Source: Pseudomonas fluorescens (GTDB taxonomy: Bacteria > Pseudomonadota > Gammaproteobacteria > Pseudomonadales > Pseudomonadaceae). From it: a DNA stretch of 64,000 bases. Under the pieces are notes generated by a model, which saw only the letters and a list, made by a program, of their open reading frames with translations, did no database searches and was not told the origin of the DNA. The position numbers and the translations under genes are program-made. The DNA is taken from positions 62,001-126,000 of the forward strand of contig NZ_CABVHJ010000001.1 in the NCBI RefSeq assembly GCF_902497745.1, read 5' to 3'. Position 1 is the stretch's first letter. Every line of letters begins with the position of its first letter. Shown piece by piece: positions 18,019 through 27,738 of the stretch.

Positions 18019-18857
18019 GCGATCAGGGCGAGTCGATCCATTTCTGGCAAACCGCGCCACTGGCCGGGGTCGAGTTGTTGTCGGCGCGCTACATCGAGCA
18101 TCGTTTCGCCCCGCATGTGCACGACGGATTCGTGATCGGCATGATCATGGCCGGCGCCCAGCGTTATCGCTATCGCGGCGCCGAACATCTGGCCGGCAGC
18201 GGCACGCTGGTGTTGATCAATCCGGACGAGTTGCACACCGGGCACAAAGGCACTGAGGACGGCTGGCTGTATCGGGCGTTTTATCCCGATACCTCGCAAA
18301 TCGTTTCATTGCTGGATGAGCTGGAGCTGTCCACCACCAACCTGCCGGCGTTCGGCGCCACGCTGTATCGCGATGCGGATCTGGTCAACGGCTTTGCGCA
18401 ATTGCATCGTTTGCTCGAAAGCCCGGCCACCGCGCTGCAACAGCAAACGGTGTGGCGCGAGATGATGTTGCTGCTGTTGCAGCGCCATGCGGCAGTGCCG
18501 GTGCCCGGTCGAGCCGGCAAGGAACACTGCGCGGTGCTGCTGGGCAAGGAATTGTTGCACGCGCGATTGACGGCGCCACCGTCACTGGAAGAGCTGGCGT
18601 CGGCGGTCAACCTGTCACCCTTCCATTTTGCCCGGGTGTTCCGCCGCGCCACCGGCATGCCGCCGCATACCTGGCTGATGCAGCAACGCATCGCCCAGGC
18701 TCGCGCACTTCTGCAACACGGCTGCCTGCCCGTGGAGGTCGCCACGCAACTGGGCTTTGCCGACCAGAGCCATTTGAGCCGGCAGTTCAAGCAGGCTTAT
18801 GGCGTCGGGCCCGCCGCGTACCGCAGCGCCCGACAATTTCCTTCAGACAACGAATAA
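18015..18857 (+). CDS. AraC-family transcriptional regulator
   Basis: A 280-residue regulator with an N-terminal AraC-type cupin arm (HRFAPHVHDGFVIGMI and SGTLVLINPDELHTG are typical ligand-pocket segments) and a C-terminal double helix-turn-helix (LEELASAVNLSPFHFARVFRRATG, VATQLGFADQSHLSRQFKQAYG as two motifs). Its ATG overlaps the hydrolase stop, so it is read with that gene. The target is unknown; autoregulation or control of a transporter elsewhere is common for this group. Confidence 0.93.
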   Translation: MSDQGESIHFWQTAPLAGVELLSARYIEHRFAPHVHDGFVIGMIMAGAQRYRYRGAEHLAGSGTLVLINPDELHTGHKGTEDGWLYRAFYPDTSQIVSLLDELELSTTNLPAFGATLYRDADLVNGFAQLHRLLESPATALQQQTVWREMMLLLLQRHAAVPVPGRAGKEHCAVLLGKELLHARLTAPPSLEELASAVNLSPFHFARVFRRATGMPPHTWLMQQRIAQARALLQHGCLPVEVATQLGFADQSHLSRQFKQAYGVGPAAYRSARQFPSDNE

Positions 18858-18861
18858 CCAA

Positions 18862-18953
18862 TGTGGGAGCGAGCCTGCTCGCGAAAGCGGTTGTTCATTC
18901 AACATTAATGTCGACTGATCCGACGCCTTCGCGAGCAGGCTCGCTCCCACAGG
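18862..18953. repeat. REP pair, GTGGGAGCGAGC family, CCTG subtype
   Basis: Inverted arms about 45 bases apart between the convergent AraC and sulfurtransferase genes, beginning four bases after the AraC stop and ending seven bases before the sulfurtransferase stop. It may double as the transcript end signal for both. Confidence 0.93.
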
Positions 18954-18959
18954 TATTGA

Positions 18960-19814
18960 TTATTCGCCGGTGGCGATGCCGCGAGCCGGTTCGTTGATCC
19001 ACTCGCTCCACGATCCGGCATACAACGACGCCAACGGATAACCCGCCAGACACAACGCAAACAGGTTGTGACACGCCGTCACGCCAGAACCGCAATAAGC
19101 CACCAGATCCGCTGGCGAACGTTCACCGAGCTTCTCGGCAAAACGCTGCTGGAGTTGATCCGCCGGCAGGAATCGCCCATCGCTGCCGAGGTTGTCGGTG
19201 AACGCCGCGCATTGCGCGCCGGGAATATGTCCGGCAATCGGATCAATCGGCTCGACTTCACCCTTGAATCGCGGCAAAGCCCGAGCATCAATCAAGGTCA
19301 ACGCAGGTTGGCCAAGACGCTTTTGCAATTTTTCGGCGCTGATCAGCAGGCTCATATCCGGCTGACCACTGAAAGTGCCGCGACTGACCGTCGGCGCATC
19401 CAGGCTCAGCGGCAGCCCCGCCGCATGCCAAGCCTTGAGCCCGCCATCGAGAATGAACACACCCTCGAGCTTGCCCAGCCACGCCAGCAACCACCACGCC
19501 CGCGCTGCGTAAGCACCGGGGCCGTCGTCGTACAAAACCACGTCGCTGTCATTATTGATGCCCCACGTTTGCAGTCGCTCGATCAACGCCGCCGACTCGG
19601 GCAACGGGTGACGGCCAGTCACGCCTTTGATCGCTTTACCGCTGAGGTCACGCTCAAGATCAGCGAAGCTCGCCCCGGCTATGTGCCCTTCGGCATAGCT
19701 GCGCTGCCCGTAGTCCGGATCTTCGAGGGCAAAACGACAATCGAGAATCACCAGCCCCGGCTGCGCCTTGCGGGCATCCAGTGCTTGGGGGCTGATCAGT
19801 TGCGCAATCGGCAT
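18960..19814 (-). CDS. sseA: 3-mercaptopyruvate sulfurtransferase-type rhodanese
   Basis: A 284-residue two-domain rhodanese. The C-terminal active loop reads CGSGVTA, the signature of mercaptopyruvate sulfurtransferases rather than thiosulfate rhodaneses, which have CRxGx[KR]. The N-terminal rhodanese domain lacks a catalytic Cys, as usual. DDGPGAYAARAWWLLAWLG is a typical interdomain segment. The start at 19814 has an AGGAG eleven bases upstream and gives the usual family length; a TTG/ATG further upstream at 19838 is less likely. Confidence 0.92.
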   Translation of the reverse strand: MPIAQLISPQALDARKAQPGLVILDCRFALEDPDYGQRSYAEGHIAGASFADLERDLSGKAIKGVTGRHPLPESAALIERLQTWGINNDSDVVLYDDGPGAYAARAWWLLAWLGKLEGVFILDGGLKAWHAAGLPLSLDAPTVSRGTFSGQPDMSLLISAEKLQKRLGQPALTLIDARALPRFKGEVEPIDPIAGHIPGAQCAAFTDNLGSDGRFLPADQLQQRFAEKLGERSPADLVAYCGSGVTACHNLFALCLAGYPLASLYAGSWSEWINEPARGIATGE

Positions 19815-19847
19815 AACGGGGCTCCTGAGGGATTTCAACAGAACGGT

Positions 19848-20519
19848 TTATTTCACGTCTTCGAGGGCCTGGGCCAGCGGTACGTAGAACTCCTCGAACA
19901 ACGCATTGACCTCGTCACGCGCCTGCTCGGTGACAAACCCGGCCTCCAGCACCAGCACCTGGTACACGCCACGTTTAATGGCCTGCTCACTGAGGTGGTT
20001 GGAGTTTTCGCGGGTGGTGCACAGGAAGCGCACCCACGACGTCAGGATGATCCAGGCATTGAGGGTCAGCGATTCGATCTGCACGCGATCCATATCGAGA
20101 ATCCCGGCGGCGACAAAACCTTCGTAGATCGCCGCGCCCTGGATCACGCAGCGCTGGGAAAAGCGCCGATAACGGGCCGCCAGCTCCGGATCGCTGTCGA
20201 GCAGATGCTCGAGATCGCGGTGCAGAAAGCGGTAGCGCCACATCGCCGAGAGCAGTTCCTTGAGATAGAAACGCTTGTCTTCGACGGTCGCCGCACGCCC
20301 CTGCGGCGGGCGCAGAAAACTGTCGACGAGGCTTTCGTACTCACTGAACAACACGGCGATGATCGCCTGCTTGTTGGGGAAGTGGTAGTACAGGTTGCCC
20401 GGAGAAATCTCCATGTGGGCAGCAATGTGATTGGTGCTGATGCTGCGCTCGCCCTGCTGATTGAACAGTTCAAGGCTGTTCAGCACGATACGCTCGCTGG
20501 TTTTTATTCGTGGGGCCAT
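19848..20519 (-). CDS. TetR-family transcriptional repressor
   Basis: A 223-residue regulator with a standard TetR N-terminal helix-turn-helix (ISTNHIAAHMEISPGNLYYHF) and a large ligand-binding domain. It is divergent from the aldehyde dehydrogenase gene with a 146-base gap that holds two inverted repeats over a likely promoter, so it probably represses the calB-Tat-GMC operon and itself. The inducer is not deducible; an aldehyde or a long-chain alcohol would fit the operon. Confidence 0.9.
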   Translation of the reverse strand: MAPRIKTSERIVLNSLELFNQQGERSISTNHIAAHMEISPGNLYYHFPNKQAIIAVLFSEYESLVDSFLRPPQGRAATVEDKRFYLKELLSAMWRYRFLHRDLEHLLDSDPELAARYRRFSQRCVIQGAAIYEGFVAAGILDMDRVQIESLTLNAWIILTSWVRFLCTTRENSNHLSEQAIKRGVYQVLVLEAGFVTEQARDEVNALFEEFYVPLAQALEDVK

Positions 20520-20598
20520 GGCTTGAGCTTTAATTCAGAGTGCGTTGGGGGGCATCTTACGACCTAACCGGAAATGGATAAAACACTGCTGTGCAAGG

Positions 20599-20634
20599 AA
20601 GTCATTTGACTTTCTAGAGCATAGACTCTAAAAA
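20599..20634 (+). promoter_or_regulatory. candidate TetR operators over calB promoter
   Basis: Two inverted repeats lie side by side: AAGTCA-TT-TGACTT at 20599-20612 and TAGAG-CATAGA-CTCTA at 20615-20630. They overlap a possible sigma-70 promoter with -35 TTGACT at 20606 and, after 17 bases, TAAAAA at 20629. An operator masking the core promoter fits repression by the divergent TetR gene. This is inference from layout only. Confidence 0.5.
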
Positions 20635-20665
20635 GTTCATCACTACAATAAATCCGGAGCAGACC

Positions 20666-22096
20666 ATGACTGCCGACATTGCCTACCTGCAAACGCTGCA
20701 ACAACCCCTGGCCGAGCTGGACCGGTTGTTCGAGGCGCAGCGGGCTGCGTATGCCGCCAATCCGATGCCGCCCGCCGCTCAGCGCCAGCAATGGCTCAAG
20801 GCACTGAGTGATTTGCTGAGCAACGAGCGTCAGGCCTTGATCGAAGCGATCAGCTCCGATTTCAGTCATCGCAGCGCCGACGAAACCCTGCTCGCCGAGC
20901 TGATGCCGAGCCTGCACGGCATTCATTACGCCAGCCGTCATCTCAAAGGCTGGATGAAAGCCTCGCGACGCAAGGTCGGTATGGCGTTCCAGCCGGCCTC
21001 GGCGAAAGTGGTATATCAACCCCTTGGCGTAGTCGGCGTCATCGTGCCGTGGAATTACCCGTTGTATCTGGCCGTCGGCCCGCTGGTCGGCGCCTTGGCG
21101 GCGGGCAACCGGGTGATGCTCAAACTCAGCGAATCGACCCCGGCCACCGGCCAGCTGCTTAAAGAACTGCTCGCGCGAATTTTCCCCGAAGACCTGGTCT
21201 GCGTGGTGCTCGGTGAAGCCGACATCGGCGTAGCGTTCTCCCGCCTGCGCTTCGATCACTTGCTGTTCACCGGCGCCACCAGCATCGGTAAACACGTGAT
21301 GCGCGCCGCTGCCGAAAACCTGACGCCGGTGACCCTGGAACTGGGCGGCAAGTCGCCGGCCATCGTCTCCCGCGATGTGCCGCTCAAGGATGCTGCCGAG
21401 CGCATCGCCTTCGGTAAAACCCTCAACGCCGGTCAGACCTGCGTTGCCCCGGATTACGTGCTGGTGCCGGAAGATCGGGTCGGCGCTTTCGTCGAAGCCT
21501 ATCGCCAGGCCGTTCAGGGTTTTTATCCGACACTCACCGACAATCCGGACTACACGGCGATCATCAACGAACGCCAATTGGCGCGGCTCAACGGCTACGT
21601 CAGCGACGCGACCAGTAAGGGTGCGCTGTTGATTCCGCTGTTCGAGCAGGGTCAGGGTCGGCGCATGCCGCACAGCGTGCTGCTGAATGTCAGCGACGAG
21701 ATGACCGTGATGCAGGACGAAATCTTCGGCCCGCTGCTGCCGATCGTGCCGTATCAGGATCTGGAGCAGGCATTTGCTTACATCAATCAGCGGCCACGAC
21801 CTCTGGCTCTTTACTACTTCGGCTACGACAAACGCGAACAGAACCGCGTGCTGCACGAAACCCATTCCGGCGGCGTGTGCCTGAACGACACGTTGCTGCA
21901 TGTGGCGCAGGACGACATGCCGTTCGGCGGCATCGGCGCTTCCGGTATGGGCCATTACCACGGCCACGAAGGCTTCCTGACCTTCAGTAAAGCCAAAGGC
22001 GTGCTGATCAAACAGCGGTTCAACGCAGCCCGACTGATTTACCCGCCCTACGGCAAATCGATTCAGAAACTGATCCAGAAACTGTTCATTCGCTAA
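20666..22096 (+). CDS. calB: coniferyl-aldehyde-dehydrogenase-type ALDH
   Basis: A 476-residue NAD(P)-dependent aldehyde dehydrogenase of the class-3/coniferyl type. Visible motifs are GVIVPWNYPLYL, FTGATSIGKHVM (nucleotide fold), LELGGKSPAIV with the general-base Glu, and AGQTCVAPDYVL with the catalytic Cys. The absence of a long C-terminal extension and the C-terminal basic tail KSIQKLIQKLFIR fit this subgroup, whose members often oxidise long-chain or aromatic aldehydes. It heads an operon with a Tat-exported protein and a GMC dehydrogenase. Confidence 0.9.
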   Translation: MTADIAYLQTLQQPLAELDRLFEAQRAAYAANPMPPAAQRQQWLKALSDLLSNERQALIEAISSDFSHRSADETLLAELMPSLHGIHYASRHLKGWMKASRRKVGMAFQPASAKVVYQPLGVVGVIVPWNYPLYLAVGPLVGALAAGNRVMLKLSESTPATGQLLKELLARIFPEDLVCVVLGEADIGVAFSRLRFDHLLFTGATSIGKHVMRAAAENLTPVTLELGGKSPAIVSRDVPLKDAAERIAFGKTLNAGQTCVAPDYVLVPEDRVGAFVEAYRQAVQGFYPTLTDNPDYTAIINERQLARLNGYVSDATSKGALLIPLFEQGQGRRMPHSVLLNVSDEMTVMQDEIFGPLLPIVPYQDLEQAFAYINQRPRPLALYYFGYDKREQNRVLHETHSGGVCLNDTLLHVAQDDMPFGGIGASGMGHYHGHEGFLTFSKAKGVLIKQRFNAARLIYPPYGKSIQKLIQKLFIR

Positions 22097-22125
22097 ACAT
22101 TCGTGACCGCCGGGTAATAAAAACA

Positions 22126-22671
22126 ATGCACCCAAGCCTGACCGAAACACCTGCCCTGTCACGCCGTGGCCTGCTGAAATTCAGCCTCGGCGCCACGGCA
22201 TTCCTCGCCACTGCCGGACTCGGCGCCAGCCTCAGCGGCTGCTCGTCGAGCGTCGCGGCCAACGGTTTTGTGTCGTTGCGCGACGGCGATCTGCTGTTTC
22301 TGCGCGCACTGATTCCGGTGATGCTCGACGGCGCCGTGGCGGCCGAGAAGATGCCGGGCGCTGTTGAAGGCACGCTCAACTCGCTGGACTACAGCCTCGA
22401 TCACCTGTCGCCGGAAATGCTCAAGCTCATCCGGCAACTATTCGACGTCCTCGGCATGACCGTGACGCGCGGGCCACTTACCGGGATCTGGGGCAGTTGG
22501 GAAAATGCCAGTGCCGAAGCGATGCAGCATTTTCTTGATCGCTGGGAAAACAGCTCGTTGAGCCTGCTGCGCATGGGGCATAGCTCGTTGCAGCAGATGG
22601 TGATGATGGCCTGGTACACCCGCGCAGAATCGTGGGCCCATTGCGGTTATCCCGGCCCGCCTGCCGTTTGA
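22126..22671 (+). CDS. Tat-signal small subunit, gluconate-dehydrogenase-subunit-3-like
   Basis: A 181-residue protein with a twin-arginine signal (SRRGLLKFSLGATAFLATAGL, Arg13-Arg14) followed by a GCSSS segment. The mature part has FLRALIPVMLDG, which fits the small gamma-type subunits of FAD-dependent periplasmic alcohol/sugar dehydrogenases. Such subunits are exported with, or recruit, the large GMC subunit, which is the next coding gene. The LSGCSSS motif might act as a lipobox after Tat export; that is uncertain. Confidence 0.8.
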   Translation: MHPSLTETPALSRRGLLKFSLGATAFLATAGLGASLSGCSSSVAANGFVSLRDGDLLFLRALIPVMLDGAVAAEKMPGAVEGTLNSLDYSLDHLSPEMLKLIRQLFDVLGMTVTRGPLTGIWGSWENASAEAMQHFLDRWENSSLSLLRMGHSSLQQMVMMAWYTRAESWAHCGYPGPPAV

Positions 22672-22688
22672 GATTAGTGGCGCGACCC

Positions 22689-22753
22689 TCGCGAGCAGGC
22701 TCGCTCCCACAGGAAAATGCATTTCAAATGTGGGAGCGAGCCTGCTCGCGAAG
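22689..22753. repeat. REP pair inside an operon, CCTG subtype
   Basis: Inverted arms only about 20 bases apart, in the opposite arm order from the longer elements, between two genes of the same operon and direction. The stem would form in the intercistronic mRNA 17 bases after the Tat gene stop and about 50 bases before the GMC start. Confidence 0.93.
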
Positions 22754-22804
22754 TGGTCGGCCGCCACACCGCCGCATCCAAAAATAATAAAGAGAACCTG
22801 ATCG

Positions 22805-24400
22805 ATGCCCGTACCCGACCCGTTCCGCGAAGGCCTCGCCCGAGGCTGGAAAACCTACAACGGCGCACAACTGAGCGACGACCTGACCCTGGAAGCCGAC
22901 GTGGCGATCATCGGCAGCGGCGCCGGTGGCGGCACCACCGCCGAAATCCTCAGCGCCGCCGGCTTCAAAGTGCTGCTGATCGAAGAAGGCCCACTGAAAA
23001 CCAGTTCCGATTTCAAAATGCTTGAAGACCAGGCCTACAGCAGCCTCTATCAGGAAGGCATCGGTCGCATGAGCAAGGACGGCGCAATCACCATCCTGCA
23101 AGGACGCGCGGTCGGCGGCACCACGCTGATCAACTGGACATCGAGCTTTCGCACCCCGGAGCCGACACTCGAACACTGGGCCAAGGAACACAACGTCAAA
23201 GGCCATAGCCCCGCCGAGATGGCACCGTGGTTCGAGAAAATGGAACAACGCCTCGGCGTCGCACCGTGGATGGTTCCGCCCAACGCCAATAACGACGTGA
23301 TCCGCAAAGGCTGCGAACAGCTCGGTTACAGCTGGCACGTGATCCCGCGCAACGTGCGCGGCTGCTGGAACCTTGGCTATTGCGGCATGGGCTGCCCAAC
23401 CAACGCCAAACAATCGATGATGGTCACCACGATTCCGGCGACCCTGGAAAAGGGCGGCGAGCTGCTTTATCTGGCCCGCGCGGAGAAGCTGCTGATCAGC
23501 GGCGACAAAGTCACTGGCCTGCAATGCGTGGCGATGGATGAGCGCTGTGTTGAACCGACCGGGCGCAAGATCAGCGTCAAGGCGCGGCATTACGTGCTTG
23601 CCGGCGGTGGCATCAATAGCCCGGCGCTGTTGCTGCGTTCGGACGCGCCGGATCCGCACGAAAACCTGGGAAAACGCACCTTCCTGCACCCGGTGAACAT
23701 GTCCGCCGCGCGCTTCGATGACGTCATCAACCCTTTCTACGGGGCGCCGCAGTCGATCTATTCCGATCATTTCCAATGGAAGGACGGCACCACCGGGCCG
23801 ATGGCCTTCAAGCTTGAGGTACCACCGCTGCACCCGGCACTGGCGGCCACCCTGCTCGGCGGCTTTGGTGAGGAAAGTGCGCAACACATGGCTGACCTGC
23901 CGCACACCCACGCCATGCTGGCCTTGCTGCGCGACGGCTTTCACCCGGACAGCACGGGCGGTGCAGTCGAGTTGCGGGGCGATGGTTCGCCAGTGCTCGA
24001 CTATCATGTTTCGCCCTACGCCTGGGACGGCCTGCGCCGGGCCTTTCATGTCATGGCCGAAATCCAGTTCGCCGGCGGTGCGAAATCGGTAATGCCGATG
24101 CACGCCGACGCCCGTTACGTAAAAACTTTGGCCGAAGCGCGCACGCTGATCGACGGTTTGAGCCTTGAGCTGTACCGCACTCGGTTGGGCAGCGCTCACG
24201 TCATGGGCGGTTGCGCGATGGGCGAAGAGACGAAAAACGCAGTCACCGACAGTCTCGGCCGGCATCATCAATTGGCTAATCTGTCGATCCATGACGGCTC
24301 ACTGTTCCCCACCAGCATCGGCGCCAACCCGCAGCTGTCGGTGTATGGCCTGACCGCGCAACTGGCGACTTCCCTCGCCGATCGGCTGAGAAACCCGTGA
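22805..24400 (+). CDS. GMC-family FAD alcohol dehydrogenase
   Basis: A 531-residue glucose-methanol-choline oxidoreductase. The FAD dinucleotide fold is IIGSGAGGGTTAEIL near residue 37, followed by GRAVGGTTLINWTSS, and the C-terminal GMC signature is HVMGGCAMG...SLFPTSIGANPQLS (two motifs). A cysteine-rich segment, RGCWNLGYCGMGCPTNAK, resembles the one in long-chain alcohol oxidases and related dehydrogenases. No signal peptide is visible. With the upstream aldehyde dehydrogenase it could convert an alcohol through aldehyde to acid. Electron acceptor unknown. Confidence 0.9.
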   Translation: MPVPDPFREGLARGWKTYNGAQLSDDLTLEADVAIIGSGAGGGTTAEILSAAGFKVLLIEEGPLKTSSDFKMLEDQAYSSLYQEGIGRMSKDGAITILQGRAVGGTTLINWTSSFRTPEPTLEHWAKEHNVKGHSPAEMAPWFEKMEQRLGVAPWMVPPNANNDVIRKGCEQLGYSWHVIPRNVRGCWNLGYCGMGCPTNAKQSMMVTTIPATLEKGGELLYLARAEKLLISGDKVTGLQCVAMDERCVEPTGRKISVKARHYVLAGGGINSPALLLRSDAPDPHENLGKRTFLHPVNMSAARFDDVINPFYGAPQSIYSDHFQWKDGTTGPMAFKLEVPPLHPALAATLLGGFGEESAQHMADLPHTHAMLALLRDGFHPDSTGGAVELRGDGSPVLDYHVSPYAWDGLRRAFHVMAEIQFAGGAKSVMPMHADARYVKTLAEARTLIDGLSLELYRTRLGSAHVMGGCAMGEETKNAVTDSLGRHHQLANLSIHDGSLFPTSIGANPQLSVYGLTAQLATSLADRLRNP

Positions 24401-24428
24401 AAAAACCCATTATCGCGATCGTCTATAG

Positions 24429-25349
<921 letters not shown>

Positions 25350-25380
25350 TCCGCCGGATATGTAGTGCTCTTTCGGGCCT

Positions 25381-25446
25381 CTTCGCGAGCAAGCTCGCTC
25401 CCACATTGAAATGCGTTCGAATGTGGGAGCGAGCTTGCTCGCGAAA
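25381..25446. repeat. REP pair, GTGGGAGCGAGC family, CTTG subtype
   Basis: Both arms carry the CTTG/CAAG variant in place of CCTG/CAGG, with about 20 bases between them, between the convergent ends of fdx and the small exported protein gene. Confidence 0.93.
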
Positions 25447-25480
25447 GGGCCGTCAGCTTCACTGCAGAATCCTGATCAGC

Positions 25481-25804
25481 TTACTCACGCTGCTCAAACC
25501 CCTCCCCCGTACACCCCAGGCACCGCACGAAAGCGGCTTTCGCCGGATCCACCACCAGCGCCTGCCCGGCATCGCCGATCCCGCCACCCAGCGCGGTAAA
25601 CGGTAACGACACGACAAACGCGCCCGCACCGATCACCGTCGCCACCACCAATAAAGGTCGGGCAATCAGCAAGTCGCCGATCATCGCGTAGGCCGGGGGA
25701 TTCTGGATGGTGTAACGCGGATCGCCGCTGCCGTTTTCCGTGGCCTGAACAGCCAGACTGGAACACAGCAGCAGCGTAACAACGAGGACTTGCAAGGACT
25801 TCAT
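25481..25804 (-). CDS. small exported protein of unknown function
   Basis: A 107-residue protein with a signal peptide ([16 protein letters not shown], cleavage near residue 21) and one later hydrophobic segment ([19 protein letters not shown], about residues 50-69) followed by a glycine-rich stretch. The C-terminus has [12 protein letters not shown] with two cysteines four apart. It resembles the short PA0360-type hypothetical proteins at this locus in pseudomonads. It lies 5' to mutM on the opposite side of a 69-base gap, but both are on the minus strand with mutM downstream in coordinate and upstream in transcription. No function is known. Confidence 0.7.
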   Translation of the reverse strand: MKSLQVLVVTLLLCSSLAVQATENGSGDPRYTIQNPPAYAMIGDLLIARPLLVVATVIGAGAFVVSLPFTALGGGIGDAGQALVVDPAKAAFVRCLGCTGEGFEQRE

Positions 25805-25873
25805 GGCACGATCCTTCGGGCTTAACAGTGAGACAACTCACTATAGACCGTAGGACTTTTTCAGCTATTTGCC

Positions 25874-26686
25874 TCAGCTCTGGCAGCGCGGGCAGAACAC
25901 ACTGGCACGCTGACCCAGCTTCACTTCACGCAAGCCTGTGCCACAGACCTTGCAGTGTTCACCGCCACGGCCATAGACAAACAGCTCCTGCTGGAAATAG
26001 CCCGGCTGACCGTCACCGCCAATGAAATCCCGCAATGTCGTACCGCCACGCTCAATGGCAGCGGCAAGAATGCGTTTGATCTCGATCGCCAGCTTCAGGT
26101 ATCGCCCCCGGGAAATCCCTCCTGCCTCGCGGCGCGGATCAATCCCGGCAGCAAACAGCGCTTCGGTCGCATAGATATTACCGACGCCCACGACCACTGC
26201 GTTGTCCATGATGAACGGCTTGACCGCCATGGACCGCCCGCGCGACAGCTGAAACAAGCGCTCGCCATCGAACAGATCAGTCAGCGGCTCCGGGCCGAGA
26301 CGAATCAGCAGTTCATGATTGAGTGGATCATTGCTCCACAACATCGCGCCAAAACGTCGCGGGTCGGTGTAGCGCAGCGCCAGTCCCGACTCCAGCTCGA
26401 TATCGACGTGTTCGTGTTTGAGCGCCGGCAACCCGACCTCGACCAGACGCAAATTGCCCGACATGCCCAAATGACTGATCAGCGTGCCAACCTCGGCGTT
26501 GATCAACAGATACTTGGCACGACGTTCGACCAGTACGATGCGCTGCCCCGAGAGGCGCACATCGAGATCCTCGGGAATCGGCCAGCGCAATCGCCGATCG
26601 CGCACGATCACCCGACTGACACGTTGGCCTTCCAGGTGCGGGGCAATCCCGCGACGGGTTGTTTCGACTTCCGGCAGTTCAGGCAT
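25874..26686 (-). CDS. mutM: formamidopyrimidine-DNA glycosylase MutM
   Basis: A 270-residue bifunctional glycosylase/AP lyase removing 8-oxoguanine and FapyG from DNA. The N-terminus [13 protein letters not shown] supplies the catalytic Pro and Glu. The helix-two-turn-helix region has [18 protein letters not shown], and the C-terminal zinc finger is CKVCGTGL...FCPRCQS with four cysteines. Length is typical. It follows the HDOD gene by 12 bases on the same strand. Confidence 0.98.
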   Translation of the reverse strand: MPELPEVETTRRGIAPHLEGQRVSRVIVRDRRLRWPIPEDLDVRLSGQRIVLVERRAKYLLINAEVGTLISHLGMSGNLRLVEVGLPALKHEHVDIELESGLALRYTDPRRFGAMLWSNDPLNHELLIRLGPEPLTDLFDGERLFQLSRGRSMAVKPFIMDNAVVVGVGNIYATEALFAAGIDPRREAGGISRGRYLKLAIEIKRILAAAIERGGTTLRDFIGGDGQPGYFQQELFVYGRGGEHCKVCGTGLREVKLGQRASVFCPRCQS

Positions 26687-26698
26687 GGCGTTCCCGGA

Positions 26699-27565
26699 TC
26701 AATGCGCGCCGAGGTCGCGGATCGTTTGTTTGAGGGTTTCGAAGTCGTAATCCGACAGTCCTACATAGTCGAGTACCAGCGGCCCGACGGCGTTCCATTC
26801 GAAATCTTCGGTCTGGTTGCCCAATACCCGATACGAAGCGCAAATGTGTTCGGCCATTTTCAGGATCGCCAGCAGGTTTTTCAGCTGACTGTTGCGCGAC
26901 GATTCATCGCTGAAGATCGCCAGGGCATTGTGGTGATTGGCGATGGCCGCACTGACGTGTTCCGGCAGGCGCCACGACTTGGCGGTGTAATAACCGACCA
27001 CCGCATGGTTGGTGTTGAACTCGCTGTTCTCGGTGTCAACCACCCGACATTCGGCGCTGGCGTTGGCGTAAGCCGTTTCCAGCACCGTCATGTAATTGGG
27101 GAACCGCTGCAACATCAACGGCACGCCGCAATCGTGGAACAGGCCCAAGGCATACGCCTCGTCACCCGCCTGAGTGCCGACGCGTTTGGCCAGCGTAAGG
27201 CATGTCATCGCCACGTCCTGGGCGGTATCCCAAAAGCGGTTGAGAGTGACAATGGTGTCATCGTTCATCTCGCCCTTGATCGACTGCGCGTTGATCAGGT
27301 TGATGATCGAACGACTGCCCAGCAGGTTCACCGCGCGCTGAATCGAGGTGATCTTGTTGCTCAAGCCGTAATACGGCGAGTTGACGATTTTCAGCAGCGC
27401 ACCGGACAAGCCGGGATCCTGGGCGATCAGCCTGGCGATCACCTCCAGGTCCGGGTCGGGCATGTACTGCTCCATTTGCAGATCCACCATGATCTGCGGT
27501 TGCGCCGGCACACTGATGCCTTGCAGCGATTGTTGAATCTGTTCGGTGGTCAGCTCTTGGGACAT
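26699..27565 (-). CDS. HDOD-domain protein
   Basis: A 288-residue signalling protein with a single HDOD domain spanning about residues 20-215 (SGALLKIVNSPYYGL and ALGLFHDCGVPLML are typical segments). HDOD domains resemble HD phosphohydrolases but usually lack full metal ligands; here one HD pair remains in FHDCG. Homologues affect motility, biofilm formation or stress regulation, but no particular role can be deduced. It is probably co-transcribed with mutM. Confidence 0.88.
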   Translation of the reverse strand: MSQELTTEQIQQSLQGISVPAQPQIMVDLQMEQYMPDPDLEVIARLIAQDPGLSGALLKIVNSPYYGLSNKITSIQRAVNLLGSRSIINLINAQSIKGEMNDDTIVTLNRFWDTAQDVAMTCLTLAKRVGTQAGDEAYALGLFHDCGVPLMLQRFPNYMTVLETAYANASAECRVVDTENSEFNTNHAVVGYYTAKSWRLPEHVSAAIANHHNALAIFSDESSRNSQLKNLLAILKMAEHICASYRVLGNQTEDFEWNAVGPLVLDYVGLSDYDFETLKQTIRDLGAH

Positions 27566-27738
27566 AAGTACACACTCTGGGACAGGCGGCGATTCTAACC
27601 GGTGAAATCGCAGGGCGACACACCGACGGGCATATCGGAGGAACTTTCATTCAAGCTCAGGCTTCGGATTTTGTATGGCGCGATGGGCAGTTTCTGTCTG
27701 ACGCGGCAACAAATTCCCACAGACTCAGGAGCTTATCG

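Noticed and set aside
20564..22162. 532-codon open frame on the minus strand
   Set aside because: Antisense to the aldehyde dehydrogenase, which carries full ALDH motifs; the composition is that of a GC-rich shadow.
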